NCBI GenBank assembly: GCA_949287925.1
Contig: CASEIR010000054.1
Location: 78,201 to 142,200, forward strand
Source: an uncultured Lachnospiraceae bacterium
GTDB lineage: Bacteria; Bacillota; Clostridia; Lachnospirales; Lachnospiraceae
Length of the DNA: 64,000 nt
Direction of reading: 5' to 3'
This document shows, one piece after another, positions 1 through 8,742 of the stretch; the first letter of the stretch is position 1, and each line of letters starts with the position of its first letter. The notes under the pieces are model-generated. The model worked only from the letters and a program-made list of their open reading frames with translations. It searched no databases and was not told the DNA's origin. The translations under genes and the position numbers were made by a program.

Positions 1-983
1 ACCGCCGCGCCCGGGGGCTTGTGCTGGAAGCGCAGCTTGATAAGGGAAGAGGACCGGTGGCCACTGTGCTTGTACAGAAGGGAACTCTGCGCGTGGGCGA
101 TTCTATTGCGGCCGGATCAGCCCATGGTAAAGTAAGAGCTATGATGGATGATAAAGGAAGGCGTGTCAAAGAGGCAGGTCCGTCCATGCCAGTGGAAATT
201 CTTGGATTAAACGATGTACCCAATGCCGGAGAGGTGTTTGTGGGATGTGCAAATGATAAAGAGGCAAGAAACTTTGCGGAGACCTTTATTTCTCAGAGCA
301 AAGCAAAACTTATAGAGGAGACTAAGTCAAAATTATCTCTTGACGATCTGTTTAACCAGATCCAGGAGGGAAATCTCAAAGAGCTGGGAATTGTGGTTAA
401 AGCAGACGTACAAGGATCTGTGGAAGCGATTAAACAGAGTCTTTTGAAGCTGTCTAACGATGAAGTTGTCGTTAAGATCATCCATGGCGGCGTAGGCGCG
501 GTCAATGAGTCTGACGTCAGCCTTGCTTCGGCATCCAACGCGATCATCATAGGATTCAATGTGCGTCCGGATGCGACAGCGAAGGAAACCGCAGAACGGG
601 AAGGTGTAGATATCCGGCTGTACCGTGTGATCTACAATGCTATCGAAGACGTGGAGGCAGCTATGAAGGGAATGCTGGATCCGGTATTCGAAGAGAAGGT
701 TCTGGGCCATGCGGAAGTACGGCAGATCTTCAAGGCATCTGGAGTCGGCACCATTGCAGGATCCTATGTTCAGGACGGAACTTTCGAAAGAGACTGTTCT
801 GTGCGGATCACAAGGGATGGTATTGTGATCTTCGAAGGTGCGCTGGCATCTCTGAAGCGTTTTAAAGATGATGTAAAAGAAGTAAGAGCAGGATATGAAT
901 GTGGATTTGTATTTGCTAACTTTAACGATGTAAAAGAAGGCGATCAGGTAGAAGCTTTCAAAATGGTTGAAATTCCAAGATAG
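1..983 (+). CDS. infB: Translation initiation factor IF-2, C-terminal part (5' end outside window)
   Basis: C-terminal 326 codons of IF-2, the GTPase that brings initiator tRNA to the ribosome. The frame is open to the window edge (first full codon at base 3), so the GTPase domain lies upstream. The visible part starts at the junction to domain II ('[20 protein letters not shown]', a strongly conserved IF-2 stretch), continues through domain III ('[20 protein letters not shown]') and ends with the tRNA-binding C2 domain (around '[14 protein letters not shown]'). It is followed after 38 bases by rbfA, the usual order of the nusA-infB operon. Identification is secure; the start cannot be seen. 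Confidence 0.97.
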   Translation, partial: RRARGLVLEAQLDKGRGPVATVLVQKGTLRVGDSIAAGSAHGKVRAMMDDKGRRVKEAGPSMPVEILGLNDVPNAGEVFVGCANDKEARNFAETFISQSKAKLIEETKSKLSLDDLFNQIQEGNLKELGIVVKADVQGSVEAIKQSLLKLSNDEVVVKIIHGGVGAVNESDVSLASASNAIIIGFNVRPDATAKETAEREGVDIRLYRVIYNAIEDVEAAMKGMLDPVFEEKVLGHAEVRQIFKASGVGTIAGSYVQDGTFERDCSVRITRDGIVIFEGALASLKRFKDDVKEVRAGYECGFVFANFNDVKEGDQVEAFKMVEIPR

Positions 984-1021
984 GAAATTCAACGGCTCGG
1001 CATGAAAGAAGGACGACAGAT

Positions 1022-1405
1022 ATGAGAAAAAGAAGCATAAAAAACACCAGGGTCAATACGGAAGTGCTAAGAGAACTGAGCAATATCATCCGGGGCGGGA
1101 TTAAGGATCCCCGGGTAGCTCCTTTTACTTCTGTAGTTGCTGCGGAGGTGGCGCCGGATCTTAAGACCTGCAAAGCCTTCATCAGTGTACTTGGCGATGA
1201 AAAGGCGCAAAATGACACGCTGGAAGGCCTTAAAAGCGCGGAAGGGTATATTCGCCGCGAACTGGCCAGAACGCTGAATATGCGCAATACACCGGAGATT
1301 CATTTCGTTCTGGATCAGTCGATTGAATATGGTGTGAACATGTCAAAGAAAATTGAAGAAGTGACCAGAAGCATGACAACAGAAGGTGAAAATGATGTTG
1401 AATAA
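1022..1405 (+). CDS. rbfA: 30S ribosome-binding factor RbfA
   Basis: 127-residue RbfA, a KH-like protein that binds the 30S subunit and helps mature the 5' end of 16S rRNA, important in cold growth. The N-terminus 'RVNTEVLRELSNIIRGGIKDPRV' and the segment 'APDLKTCKAFISVLGDE' are typical, and the length is usual for the family. GAAGGA precedes the ATG. The 3' end overlaps the start of the DHH gene by 14 bases, suggesting translational coupling. Gene order infB-rbfA-nrnA-truB-ribF is standard in clostridia. Confidence 0.96.
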   Translation: MRKRSIKNTRVNTEVLRELSNIIRGGIKDPRVAPFTSVVAAEVAPDLKTCKAFISVLGDEKAQNDTLEGLKSAEGYIRRELARTLNMRNTPEIHFVLDQSIEYGVNMSKKIEEVTRSMTTEGENDVE

Positions 1406-2372
1406 TATTCTGAAAGAAGCGGCGACGGTGGCCATAGCTGGCCACATACGCCCGGATGGCGACTGCGTAGGCTCCTGCATGGGGCTTTATCAGTATTTGA
1501 CCGAGAATGAACCGGACAGACAGGTGGACGTCTACTTAGGCGAGATACCGGATGCATACCGGTATCTGCTCCCGGAGGGAGTCATCCGTCATCAGGTTTT
1601 GGCAGATACGAAATATGATTTGTTCATATGCCTGGACTGTGCAGATAAAGAAAGACTGGGCTTTGCCGGAACGGTATTCGATCAGGCAAAACGGACCTGG
1701 TGTATCGATCATCATATCAGCAACCGGAAGTTTGCGGATGAAAACCTGGTAAAACCGGATGCAAGCTCAACCTCTGAGCTGGTATATAGGATTCTGGACC
1801 GTAAAAAAGTATCGAAGCGCACAGCGGAGCTGCTGTATCTTGGAATTGTACATGATACCGGGGTATTCCAGTATTCCTGCGCCGGTCCTGCTACATTCCG
1901 CGCAGCGGCGGAGCTGCTGGAGAAAGGGATTGATGCACCTTCAATCATACAGAATACTTATTATGAAAAAACTTATGCGCAGAATCAGATTATGGGAAGA
2001 GCCCTGCTGGAAAGCATCGTTTTTATGGATGGAGCTTGTATTGCGGCATATGTGACGAAGAAAATTATGGATTTTTACGGGGTTAGCCCTAAGGATCTGG
2101 ATGGGATTGTCAGCCAGCTGAGGGTGACCAAAGATGTAGAAGTGGCTGTGTTTATGTATGAGACAGAAGCGAGTGTTTATAAAGTAAGCCTACGGTCGAA
2201 AGAAAAAATAGATGTCAGCAGGATCGCTGCGTATTTTGGCGGCGGAGGTCATGTCAGAGCCGCCGGATTCACACTTGCGGGTACGCCGCATGATGTGCTG
2301 AATAATCTTTCGAAACAGATCGAACATCAGATGAAAGGGGATCAGGAGAACCCGACTGGAGATAATACATGA
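1392..2372 (+). CDS. nrnA: DHH/DHHA1 phosphoesterase, NrnA-type oligoribonuclease/pAp phosphatase
   Basis: 326-residue DHH-family phosphoesterase. NrnA proteins degrade short oligoribonucleotides (nanoRNA) and dephosphorylate pAp. Seen: the 'HIRPDGDC' metal motif near residue 18, the name-giving 'IDHHIS' near residue 107, and the DHHA1 signature 'GGGGHVRAAGF' near residue 280. I chose ATG 1392 because AGAAGG at 1381-1386 sits 5 bases upstream; a GTG at 1386 overlaps that ribosome-binding site and ATG 1395 is also possible. It overlaps truB by 4 bases (ATGA), so the two are probably co-translated. RecJ-like activity cannot be excluded from sequence alone, but size and context fit NrnA. Confidence 0.9.
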   Translation: MMLNNILKEAATVAIAGHIRPDGDCVGSCMGLYQYLTENEPDRQVDVYLGEIPDAYRYLLPEGVIRHQVLADTKYDLFICLDCADKERLGFAGTVFDQAKRTWCIDHHISNRKFADENLVKPDASSTSELVYRILDRKKVSKRTAELLYLGIVHDTGVFQYSCAGPATFRAAAELLEKGIDAPSIIQNTYYEKTYAQNQIMGRALLESIVFMDGACIAAYVTKKIMDFYGVSPKDLDGIVSQLRVTKDVEVAVFMYETEASVYKVSLRSKEKIDVSRIAAYFGGGGHVRAAGFTLAGTPHDVLNNLSKQIEHQMKGDQENPTGDNT

Positions 2373-3289
2373 TACATGGCGTGATTAATATTTATAAGGA
2401 AAAAGGGTATACATCTCATGATGTAGTGGCAAAATTGCGGGGAATCTTAGGGCAGCGCAAGATCGGTCATACCGGAACTCTGGATCCGGACGCGGAGGGA
2501 GTACTTCCCATATGTCTTGGAAGGGCCACGAAACTGTGTGATTTTCTGACAGAAAAAGAAAAAACCTATGAAGCGACACTGTTGCTGGGGTGTGTGACAG
2601 ATACCCAGGATACTTTGGGGCGGATTCTGGAAACCAGGGATGTGTCCGGGATAACCGGGGAGAAGATCCGGGAAGCTGTCTTGAAATTCGAAGGGGAATA
2701 TCCGCAGATCCCGCCGATGTATTCGGCAGTTAAGGTGAATGGTAAAAAACTTTATGAGCTGGCAAGAGAAGGAAAGACGGTGGAACGAAGACCGAGAATG
2801 GTTCAGATATTTTCGGCCCGAATCCGTTCTGTGGAGATTCCCAGGGTCCGGATGGAGATACGCTGTTCGAAAGGTACTTATATCCGTACACTGTGCCATG
2901 ATATCGGGGCAGAACTGGGATGCGGCGGATGTATGGAATCGCTGGAGCGGACGCAGTCTGGAGCGTTCTCAGTCCAAGACAGTTTGACTCTGGACGAGGT
3001 GGTTCAAAAGAGAGACCAGGGGAAGCTGGCAGAGATAGTTTGGCCGGTTGACCGTGTTCTTGAGCGGTATCCACGGATTGTGGTCAGTCCACAGTGGGAG
3101 AGTCTGGCCAGAAATGGAGGCGCTCTGCGGGAACAAACTGTGAAATGTGAAATAAAAGATCCGCCGGATGGAAGTCTGGTCAGATTATATGACAGCGACG
3201 GCCAGTTTATTGCGTTGTATGCATGGCACAGACAGAACAGAGAATACCGGATTAAAAAGATGTTTTTTCATGAAAAGACGGAAGAATAG
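2369..3289 (+). CDS. truB: tRNA pseudouridine(55) synthase TruB
   Basis: 306-residue TruB, which makes pseudouridine 55 in the T loop of elongator tRNAs. The catalytic aspartate is in 'GHTGTLDPDAEGVLPICLGR' near residue 40; the N-terminal 'GVINIYKEKGYTSHDVV' and 'YSAVKVNGKKLYELAREG' are further family motifs. The C-terminal region is short and variable, as in other Firmicutes. The start overlaps the upstream gene by 4 bases. Part of the infB operon. Confidence 0.97.
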   Translation: MIHGVINIYKEKGYTSHDVVAKLRGILGQRKIGHTGTLDPDAEGVLPICLGRATKLCDFLTEKEKTYEATLLLGCVTDTQDTLGRILETRDVSGITGEKIREAVLKFEGEYPQIPPMYSAVKVNGKKLYELAREGKTVERRPRMVQIFSARIRSVEIPRVRMEIRCSKGTYIRTLCHDIGAELGCGGCMESLERTQSGAFSVQDSLTLDEVVQKRDQGKLAEIVWPVDRVLERYPRIVVSPQWESLARNGGALREQTVKCEIKDPPDGSLVRLYDSDGQFIALYAWHRQNREYRIKKMFFHEKTEE

Positions 3290-3304
3290 TAAAGAGGGAT
3301 AAAT

Positions 3305-4228
3305 ATGGAGTATATCAGAGGACTGGAACAGTATTGCTGTGATGGCAGATCAGCAGTGACCTTTGGAAAATTCGACGGCCTGCATATCGGGCATCAGAAG
3401 CTTATCACAAAGGTACAGGAATTAAGCAGGGAAACAAGAGTCAGAAGCATTGTCTGTGCATTTGATATGCATCCGTTGTGGAAAGCTAAACAGGTACAGC
3501 CGCAGATTCTGATGGATGCGAAGGAACGTTATGAGCATCTGAAAGATGAAACGGACGTGCTGATTGAATGTCCGTTTACACCGCAGTTCAGTCAGGTAGA
3601 AGCAGAAGAGTTTATTGAACGGATCATCTGTGGCCTGCTGCATGCAAAATATGTGGTGGTAGGAACGGATTTCCAATTTGGCCGGGAGAAAAGAGGAGAT
3701 GTCCGGATGCTGGCGGAATATGCCGGAAGATGCGGGTATGAACTTTTTGTGATCGAAAAGGAGCGCTATCAGGACCGCATTATCAGCAGTACTTTTATCA
3801 AAGAGGTGCTGCGCCAGGGAGACGTATGTCTGGCTGAAACTCTTCTTGGATATCCTTATACACTCAAAGGCAGGGTGGAACATGGCAGACGCCTGGGAAG
3901 AACACTGGGATTTCCGACGGTAAATGTGGCTTGGCCAGATGAAAAAACGAGCCCTCCCAACGGAGTATATTTCAGCCGGATCCGTATCGACGGGAAATCA
4001 TATTACGCTATCTCGAACGTGGGGGTCAAGCCGACGGTGAGCGAAGCAGAGCGTAAGCTGATCGAAAGTTTTCTGCTTGACTTTGATGAAGATGTCTATG
4101 GAAAAGAAATTCAGATTGAACTGTTGCATTTCCGCCGCCCGGAGCAGAAATTTGAAGATGTGGCCGGGCTGAAAGAAGCGGTAGATCAGGATCTTCTGGC
4201 CGGGAAAGAATTCTTTGCTAACCGGTAA
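3305..4228 (+). CDS. ribF: Bifunctional riboflavin kinase/FAD synthetase RibF
   Basis: 307 residues. The N-terminal nucleotidyltransferase domain (FMN adenylyltransferase; 'TFGKFDGLHIGHQKLI', with the HxGH motif) is followed by the C-terminal riboflavin kinase domain ('GRRLGRTLGFPTVNV' near residue 197). Together they convert riboflavin to FMN and FAD. Last gene of the infB-truB run; it starts 15 bases after truB with a GAGGG site. No FMN riboswitch is present, as expected for a housekeeping ribF inside this operon. Confidence 0.96.
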   Translation: MEYIRGLEQYCCDGRSAVTFGKFDGLHIGHQKLITKVQELSRETRVRSIVCAFDMHPLWKAKQVQPQILMDAKERYEHLKDETDVLIECPFTPQFSQVEAEEFIERIICGLLHAKYVVVGTDFQFGREKRGDVRMLAEYAGRCGYELFVIEKERYQDRIISSTFIKEVLRQGDVCLAETLLGYPYTLKGRVEHGRRLGRTLGFPTVNVAWPDEKTSPPNGVYFSRIRIDGKSYYAISNVGVKPTVSEAERKLIESFLLDFDEDVYGKEIQIELLHFRRPEQKFEDVAGLKEAVDQDLLAGKEFFANR

Positions 4229-4236
4229 AATATTGC

Positions 4237-4265
4237 TTTACATCCCGCTGTATACATGCTATACT
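4237..4265 (+). promoter_or_regulatory. Candidate sigma-A promoter for rpsO
   Basis: TTTACA (4237-4242), a 17-base spacer and TATACT (4260-4265), just after the ribF stop. It would give an rpsO transcript with a leader of roughly 85-90 bases. Inference from consensus match only. Confidence 0.65.
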
Positions 4266-4279
4266 ATTGCAGTATGAAA

Positions 4280-4359
4280 GCCGATGTCCGGTAACCGGAT
4301 CACTCCGACCGTTACTTAATATCAGGCGTTTATGAATGATTTAAAGGAGGAAAACAACA
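4280..4359 (+). promoter_or_regulatory. Structured rpsO leader, possible S15 autoregulatory element
   Basis: The leader holds a perfect inverted repeat, TCCGGT (4287-4292) and ACCGGA (4294-4299). Its inner bases GTAAC can also pair with GTTAC at 4311-4315, so two alternative or pseudoknotted pairings exist. S15 is known to repress its own mRNA through leader structure in several bacterial groups. That this leader does so is inference. An AAAGGAGG ribosome-binding site follows at about 4341-4348. Confidence 0.4.
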
Positions 4360-4626
4360 ATGATTACAAAGGAACAGAAAGAACAGATCGTAGCAGAGTA
4401 TGGAAGAACAGCCGGCGACACTGGATCACCGGAGGTACAGATCGCGATTCTGACAGCAAGAATCAATGATTTGACCGATCATTTCAAGGCGAATCCGAAG
4501 GATCATCACTCCAGAAGAGGACTTCTTAAGATGGTTGGACAGAGAAGAGGACTTCTTGCATATCTGAAGAAGACGGATATTGAAAGATACCGTACACTGA
4601 TCGAGAGACTTGGTCTGAGAAAATAA
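4360..4626 (+). CDS. rpsO: 30S ribosomal protein S15
   Basis: 88 residues, the usual length for S15, a primary binder of the 16S rRNA central domain. The motifs '[17 protein letters not shown]' and '[18 protein letters not shown]' are diagnostic. It has its own promoter and leader and is closed by a hairpin terminator 14 bases after the stop. Placement directly before pnp is conserved across bacteria. Confidence 0.99.
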   Translation: MITKEQKEQIVAEYGRTAGDTGSPEVQIAILTARINDLTDHFKANPKDHHSRRGLLKMVGQRRGLLAYLKKTDIERYRTLIERLGLRK

Positions 4627-4640
4627 TAGTAAATCAGTTG

Positions 4641-4673
4641 GGGCTGCCGTTATCTGGCAGCCCTGTTCTTTTA
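4641..4673 (+). terminator. Rho-independent terminator of rpsO
   Basis: GGGCTGCC (4641-4648) pairs with GGCAGCCC (4656-4663) across a 7-base loop and is followed by a T-rich run, TGTTCTTTTA. Confidence 0.88.
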
Positions 4674-4725
4674 TTGAGGATGATAATTGACACATAATTT
4701 TGTAGTGGAACATTTTTGCATAATA

Positions 4726-4734
4726 TGTTATAAT
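4726..4734 (+). promoter_or_regulatory. Candidate extended -10 promoter for pnp
   Basis: TG-T-TATAAT (4726-4734) is a full extended -10 element. No good -35 lies 16-18 bases upstream; the nearby TTGACA at 4687-4692 is 36 bases away, too far to pair with it. Transcription would start just before the long leader stem. Confidence 0.55.
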
Positions 4735-4743
4735 ATTCAAGAT

Positions 4744-4842
4744 TGTGGAAAATCAATGGAGAACCGAGACCACTGAAAAGTGTATTTTTGCGATATTGCT
4801 GCTAAAGTGCTTTTTTCAGTAGTTTCGGTATTGATTGCCACA
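4744..4842 (+). promoter_or_regulatory. Long stem-loop in the pnp leader
   Basis: Two arms, 4744-4779 and 4813-4842, pair over about 29 base pairs. The inner arm ACCGAGACCACTGAAAA (4763-4779) matches TTTTCAGTAGTTTCGGT (4813-4829) with one G-U pair and one mismatch. The outer arm AATCAAT (4751-4757) pairs with ATTGATT (4830-4836), and TGTGG (4744-4748) with CCACA (4838-4842). A 5-base bulge (4758-4762) separates the two parts. In E. coli the pnp leader stem is cut by RNase III and PNPase then represses its own mRNA; a similar role here is inference. Confidence 0.7.
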
Positions 4843-4872
4843 GAGGAAAATGAAAGGTAAAAGGAGAAGACT

Positions 4873-6960
4873 ATGTACAAAAAGTATGAGATGGAACTTG
4901 CCGGCCGTACGCTTCGTGTAGATGTTGACCGTGTAGCAAAGCAGGCTAATGGCGCGGTGCTGATGCATTACGGGGATACTACTGTGCTGTGTACGGCCAC
5001 AGCGTCTGAAAAACCAAGAGAGGGAATTGACTTTTTCCCGCTGAGCGTAGAATATAATGAACGGTTATATGCAGTCGGAAAGATTCCGGGTGGGTTCAAT
5101 AAGAGAGAAGGAAAGGCGTCTGAAAATGCTATCCTGACCTGCCGTGTGATCGACCGGCCTATGAGACCTCTGTTCCCCAAAGATTACCGGAATGATGTCA
5201 CACTGGAAAATCTGGTGCTGTCTGTGGAACAGGACTGCTCTCCGGAACTGACCGCTATGCTGGGTGCGGCAATTGCAACCTGTATTTCTGATATTCCGTT
5301 TGACGGTCCGATTTCCACCACACAGGTGGGACTGGTAGACGGTCAATTTGTGTTCAATCCGACGGCGGCGCAGAAAGAGGTTTCCGACCTCGCCCTTACC
5401 GTGGCTTCAACCAAAGAGAAGGTTATTATGATTGAAGCAGGAGCGAATGAAGTACCGGAACAGCAGATGATCGACGCGATTTTTGCGGCTCATGAGCTGA
5501 ACCAGAAAGTAATTGCATTTATAGAAACTATTGTGGCAGAATGCGGAAAACCAAAGCATGCGTATGAGAGCTGCGCAGTACCGGAAGAGTTGTTTGACGC
5601 CATCCGTGAGATCATCACACCGGAGCAGATGGAAGAAGCTGTTTTCACGGATGAAAAACAGGTGAGAGAGGAGAACATCCGCCAGATTACAGAAAAGCTG
5701 GAGGAAGCATTTGCGGATAATGAAGAATGGCTGGCTGTGCTTGGTGAAGCTGTATACCAGTATCAGAAAAAGACAGTGCGCAAGATGATCCTGAAAGACC
5801 ACAAACGTCCGGATGGACGTGCTATCGATCAGATCCGTCCACTGGCTGCTGAAGTAGATCTGATTCCGCGCGTGCATGGTTCTGCAATGTTCACCAGAGG
5901 ACAGACACAGATCTGTACCGTAACAACGCTGGCTCCGTTGGCAGAGGCTCAGCGTCTGGATGGACTGGATGAAGCGGAGACCTCCAAACGATACATGCAT
6001 CACTATAATTTCCCGTCTTATTCCGTGGGAGAGACCAGACCTTCCAGAGGACCAGGACGCCGCGAGATCGGTCACGGCGCGCTGGCAGAGCGTGCGCTTC
6101 TTCCGGTACTTCCGGATGAATCTGAATTCCCATATGCCATCCGCACTGTATCTGAGACTTTTGAATCGAATGGTTCCACTTCTCAGGCCAGTGTATGCGC
6201 ATCCTCGATGTCTTTGATGGCGGCCGGAGTGCCGATCCGTTCGGCAGTGGCAGGAATTTCCGCGGGCCTGGTAACAGGAGACACGGATGAAGATTACCTG
6301 GTACTGACGGATATTCAGGGACTGGAAGACTTTTTCGGAGATATGGACTTCAAGGTTGCAGGAACTCATAAGGGGATTACAGCGATCCAGATGGATATCA
6401 AGATTCATGGCCTGACAAGACCGATTATCGAGGAGGCGATTGCTGCAACTAAGAAAGCCAGAACGTATATTCTGGACGAGGTTATGAGCAAGACGATTGC
6501 AGAACCAAGACCGGAAGTCGGCGAATATGCGCCGAAGATTATTCAGATGCAGATTGATCCGCAGAAGATTGGAGATGTGGTTGGTCAGAGAGGAAAGACA
6601 ATCAATGCTATCATTGACCAGACCGGCGTTAAGATTGATATTACGGATGACGGAGCTGTTTCTATATGTGGAACGGATGCAGAGGGTATGGATACTGCAA
6701 GAAAGCTGATCCACATTATTGTAACAGATTTCGAAGCGGGCCAGGTTTTGGAAGGAAAAGTAATCAGTATTAAAGAATTTGGAGCGTTCCTTGAATTTGC
6801 TCCGGGAAAAGAAGGAATGGTACACATTTCCAAGCTGTCAAAAGAACGTGTTAACCATGTGGAGGATGTGCTCACGCTTGGAGATGTGGTGAAAGTAGTT
6901 TGTCTTGGAAAGGACAAGATGGGAAGATTTTCTTTCAGTATCAAGGATGTTGCAGAATAA
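4873..6960 (+). CDS. pnp: Polyribonucleotide nucleotidyltransferase (PNPase)
   Basis: 695 residues. Two RNase PH-like domains flank an all-alpha domain, then a KH domain ('IGDVVGQRGKTINAIIDQTG', near residue 560) and a C-terminal S1 domain ('GKVISIKEFGAFLEFAPGKEGMVH' region, near residue 625). It is a phosphorolytic 3'-5' exoribonuclease of mRNA decay, working in the cytoplasm. Length and domain order are normal. AAAGGAGAAG precedes the ATG. It has its own promoter, a long structured leader and a terminator, so it can be regulated apart from rpsO. Confidence 0.99.
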   Translation: MYKKYEMELAGRTLRVDVDRVAKQANGAVLMHYGDTTVLCTATASEKPREGIDFFPLSVEYNERLYAVGKIPGGFNKREGKASENAILTCRVIDRPMRPLFPKDYRNDVTLENLVLSVEQDCSPELTAMLGAAIATCISDIPFDGPISTTQVGLVDGQFVFNPTAAQKEVSDLALTVASTKEKVIMIEAGANEVPEQQMIDAIFAAHELNQKVIAFIETIVAECGKPKHAYESCAVPEELFDAIREIITPEQMEEAVFTDEKQVREENIRQITEKLEEAFADNEEWLAVLGEAVYQYQKKTVRKMILKDHKRPDGRAIDQIRPLAAEVDLIPRVHGSAMFTRGQTQICTVTTLAPLAEAQRLDGLDEAETSKRYMHHYNFPSYSVGETRPSRGPGRREIGHGALAERALLPVLPDESEFPYAIRTVSETFESNGSTSQASVCASSMSLMAAGVPIRSAVAGISAGLVTGDTDEDYLVLTDIQGLEDFFGDMDFKVAGTHKGITAIQMDIKIHGLTRPIIEEAIAATKKARTYILDEVMSKTIAEPRPEVGEYAPKIIQMQIDPQKIGDVVGQRGKTINAIIDQTGVKIDITDDGAVSICGTDAEGMDTARKLIHIIVTDFEAGQVLEGKVISIKEFGAFLEFAPGKEGMVHISKLSKERVNHVEDVLTLGDVVKVVCLGKDKMGRFSFSIKDVAE

Positions 6961-6985
6961 AGATAAACATATACGGACAGGTGTC

Positions 6986-7009
6986 ACAGATGTGGCATCT
7001 GTTTTTTTA
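6986..7009 (+). terminator. Rho-independent terminator of pnp
   Basis: ACAGATG (6986-6992) pairs with CATCTGT (6996-7002) across a TGG loop, followed by seven T. Confidence 0.85.
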
Positions 7010-7012
7010 TAC

Positions 7013-7038
7013 ATAAATACTTCTTGTCCTCATATATA
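7013..7038 (+). promoter_or_regulatory. Possible sigma-E promoter of the spoIIIA operon
   Basis: ATA (7013-7015), a 15-base gap and CATATATA (7031-7038) resemble the sigma-E pattern (ATA ... CATACA-T), but the -10 matches only partly. Sigma-E control of spoIIIA is known in Bacillus and clostridia; the site assignment is inference. Confidence 0.35.
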
Positions 7039-7061
7039 TGATGTAAAGAGGTGGACAAAAT

Positions 7062-7979
7062 ATGAAGAAGGAACAGATTATAAAAATCTTGCCACATAAT
7101 GTTAGAAAATATGTGCCTGAGGAAGCAGACAGACTGGATGATCTTCAGGAAATCAGACTTCGGACCGGACAGCAGCTGATCCTGAATTACAGGGGGAAAG
7201 AATACCGGACAGCATACCAGGTGACCGGAAAAGATATGAGGGAGGTTCTGGAATATGTCAGCCGTTATTCGCTGTACGCATATGAGCAGGAAATGCGTCA
7301 GGGATATATTACTGTGGAGGGAGGACATCGGGTGGGCCTTGCGGGACAGGTGGTTGTAGAACAGGGGAAGGTAAAAAATATGAAGTATGTTTCTTCGGTC
7401 AATATCCGGGTATCGCATGAGATCCCGGGATGTGCGGACCGCGTTCTTCTGCATTTGCTTAAGCAGGGAGAATTTTGCCACACGCTTCTGGTGTCGCCCC
7501 CGGGATGCGGGAAGACAACACTGCTCCGGGATCTGATCCGTCAGTTTTCGGACGGCAACGCTTATGTGAAGGGGAAAACAGTAGGGGTTGTGGATGAAAG
7601 ATCTGAGATCGGCGGATGTTTTCTGGGCGTATCACAGAACCATCTGGGATGTCGTACAGATATCTTGGACAGTTGTCCGAAAGCGGAAGGAATGATGATG
7701 ATGATCCGATCTATGGCGCCGCAGATCATTGCGGTGGACGAGATCGGTACTGTGGAAGATATTCACGCAGTCGAATATGCGATGCGATGCGGCTGCAAAA
7801 TACTGGCAACGATCCATGCGGAGACATTAGAAGAGCTGAGAAGAAAGCCGTTGCTGAATGAATTAATCATGCAGGACGGATTTCAGCGGTATATCCTTCT
7901 GGGGAACCGGAAACGGACCGGCCAGATTGAAGGTATCTATGATAACAGGGGAACTTTGCTGTACCGGGACGATCTTTAA
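7062..7979 (+). CDS. spoIIIAA: Stage III sporulation protein AA (secretion-type ATPase)
   Basis: 305 residues, an AAA/secretion-superfamily ATPase. Walker A 'PPGCGKTTLL' lies near residue 147 and a Walker B-like 'IIAVDEIGT' near residue 222. It is the likely motor of the SpoIIIA-SpoIIQ channel that joins the mother cell to the engulfed forespore. First of eight tightly spaced genes. GAGGTGG precedes the ATG. Length is normal. Confidence 0.97.
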   Translation: MKKEQIIKILPHNVRKYVPEEADRLDDLQEIRLRTGQQLILNYRGKEYRTAYQVTGKDMREVLEYVSRYSLYAYEQEMRQGYITVEGGHRVGLAGQVVVEQGKVKNMKYVSSVNIRVSHEIPGCADRVLLHLLKQGEFCHTLLVSPPGCGKTTLLRDLIRQFSDGNAYVKGKTVGVVDERSEIGGCFLGVSQNHLGCRTDILDSCPKAEGMMMMIRSMAPQIIAVDEIGTVEDIHAVEYAMRCGCKILATIHAETLEELRRKPLLNELIMQDGFQRYILLGNRKRTGQIEGIYDNRGTLLYRDDL

Positions 7980-7997
7980 ATAAGGAGGATAGTTGGA

Positions 7998-8519
7998 ATG
8001 GTTGCTAAAACAGCGGGGTGTATTCTGGTTCTTACGGCAACGACAGCGTGGGGGGCCAAAGCCGCATGTGAACTGGGACAGTGTTATGAGCAGGCACGCC
8101 AGCTGGAACTTCTGATGGTACGGCTGCGAAGTGAGATGCTTTATGCAAGAACTTGTCTTGGGGATGTGTTTTTATCGCTAGAAAAGGAATTCCCGGATCC
8201 GTTTTCAAAATGGATGAGCCAGATGTGCCGAGAGATGGAAAAAAGACAGGGAACGGCATTTTTCGAGATCTGGAGAGATTCTGTAACAGACTGTCTGGCA
8301 GATTCCGGACTTTTGGAAAAGGACAGAATCCGCCTCTCAGATCTGGGAAGCCAGCTTGGAGAAGCAGATCTGGAGATTCAGATCCGTGCCATAGATCTGT
8401 ATCTGGAAGAATTTAGACGTTCTATGGAAGAGATGCGTAAAGAGATGAAAAATAAACAAAAACTCTTCCGTTGTATGGGGATTATGTCAGGGCTGTTTAT
8501 TACAGTTTTTTTAATCTAG
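7998..8519 (+). CDS. spoIIIAB: Stage III sporulation protein AB
   Basis: 173 residues with an N-terminal hydrophobic segment, a helical body and a C-terminal hydrophobic segment (about residues 156-173). The central GspF-like helical region ('RQLELLMVRLRSEMLYARTCLGDVF') is typical of SpoIIIAB. It belongs to the mother cell-forespore channel. AAGGAGG precedes the ATG, 18 bases after spoIIIAA. Confidence 0.95.
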   Translation: MVAKTAGCILVLTATTAWGAKAACELGQCYEQARQLELLMVRLRSEMLYARTCLGDVFLSLEKEFPDPFSKWMSQMCREMEKRQGTAFFEIWRDSVTDCLADSGLLEKDRIRLSDLGSQLGEADLEIQIRAIDLYLEEFRRSMEEMRKEMKNKQKLFRCMGIMSGLFITVFLI

Positions 8520-8529
8520 GAGGTGGAAG

Positions 8530-8724
8530 GTGACAATCAGTCTGATTTTTAAAATTGCGGCAGTCGGAATACTGGTATCTATATTAAGCCAAGTACTGAA
8601 ACACAGCGGAAGGGAGGAACAGGCATTTTTGACGAGTCTTGCTGGTCTTTTGCTGGTCTTGTTCTGGATTGTGCCGTATATCTATGATTTGTTTGAAGAA
8701 ATCAGGGATCTGTTTTCCATGTAA
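8530..8724 (+). CDS. spoIIIAC: Stage III sporulation protein AC
   Basis: 64 residues with two hydrophobic helices ('FKIAAVGILVSILSQVL' and 'LLVLFWIVPYIYDLF'); the usual size for SpoIIIAC. It starts with GTG behind GGAGGTGG. Membrane part of the SpoIIIA complex. Confidence 0.95.
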   Translation: MTISLIFKIAAVGILVSILSQVLKHSGREEQAFLTSLAGLLLVLFWIVPYIYDLFEEIRDLFSM

Positions 8725-8742
8725 GATCCGGAGGTGAAAACA

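Noticed and set aside
4687-4692. TTGACA as the -35 of pnp
   Set aside because: It is 36 bases from the good TATAAT; no suitable -10 lies at 16-18 bases.
5407-6825. 472-codon open frame antisense to pnp
   Set aside because: It mirrors pnp, is Ser/Arg/His/Leu-rich without any recognisable domain, and has no ribosome-binding site. Shadow of a real gene.
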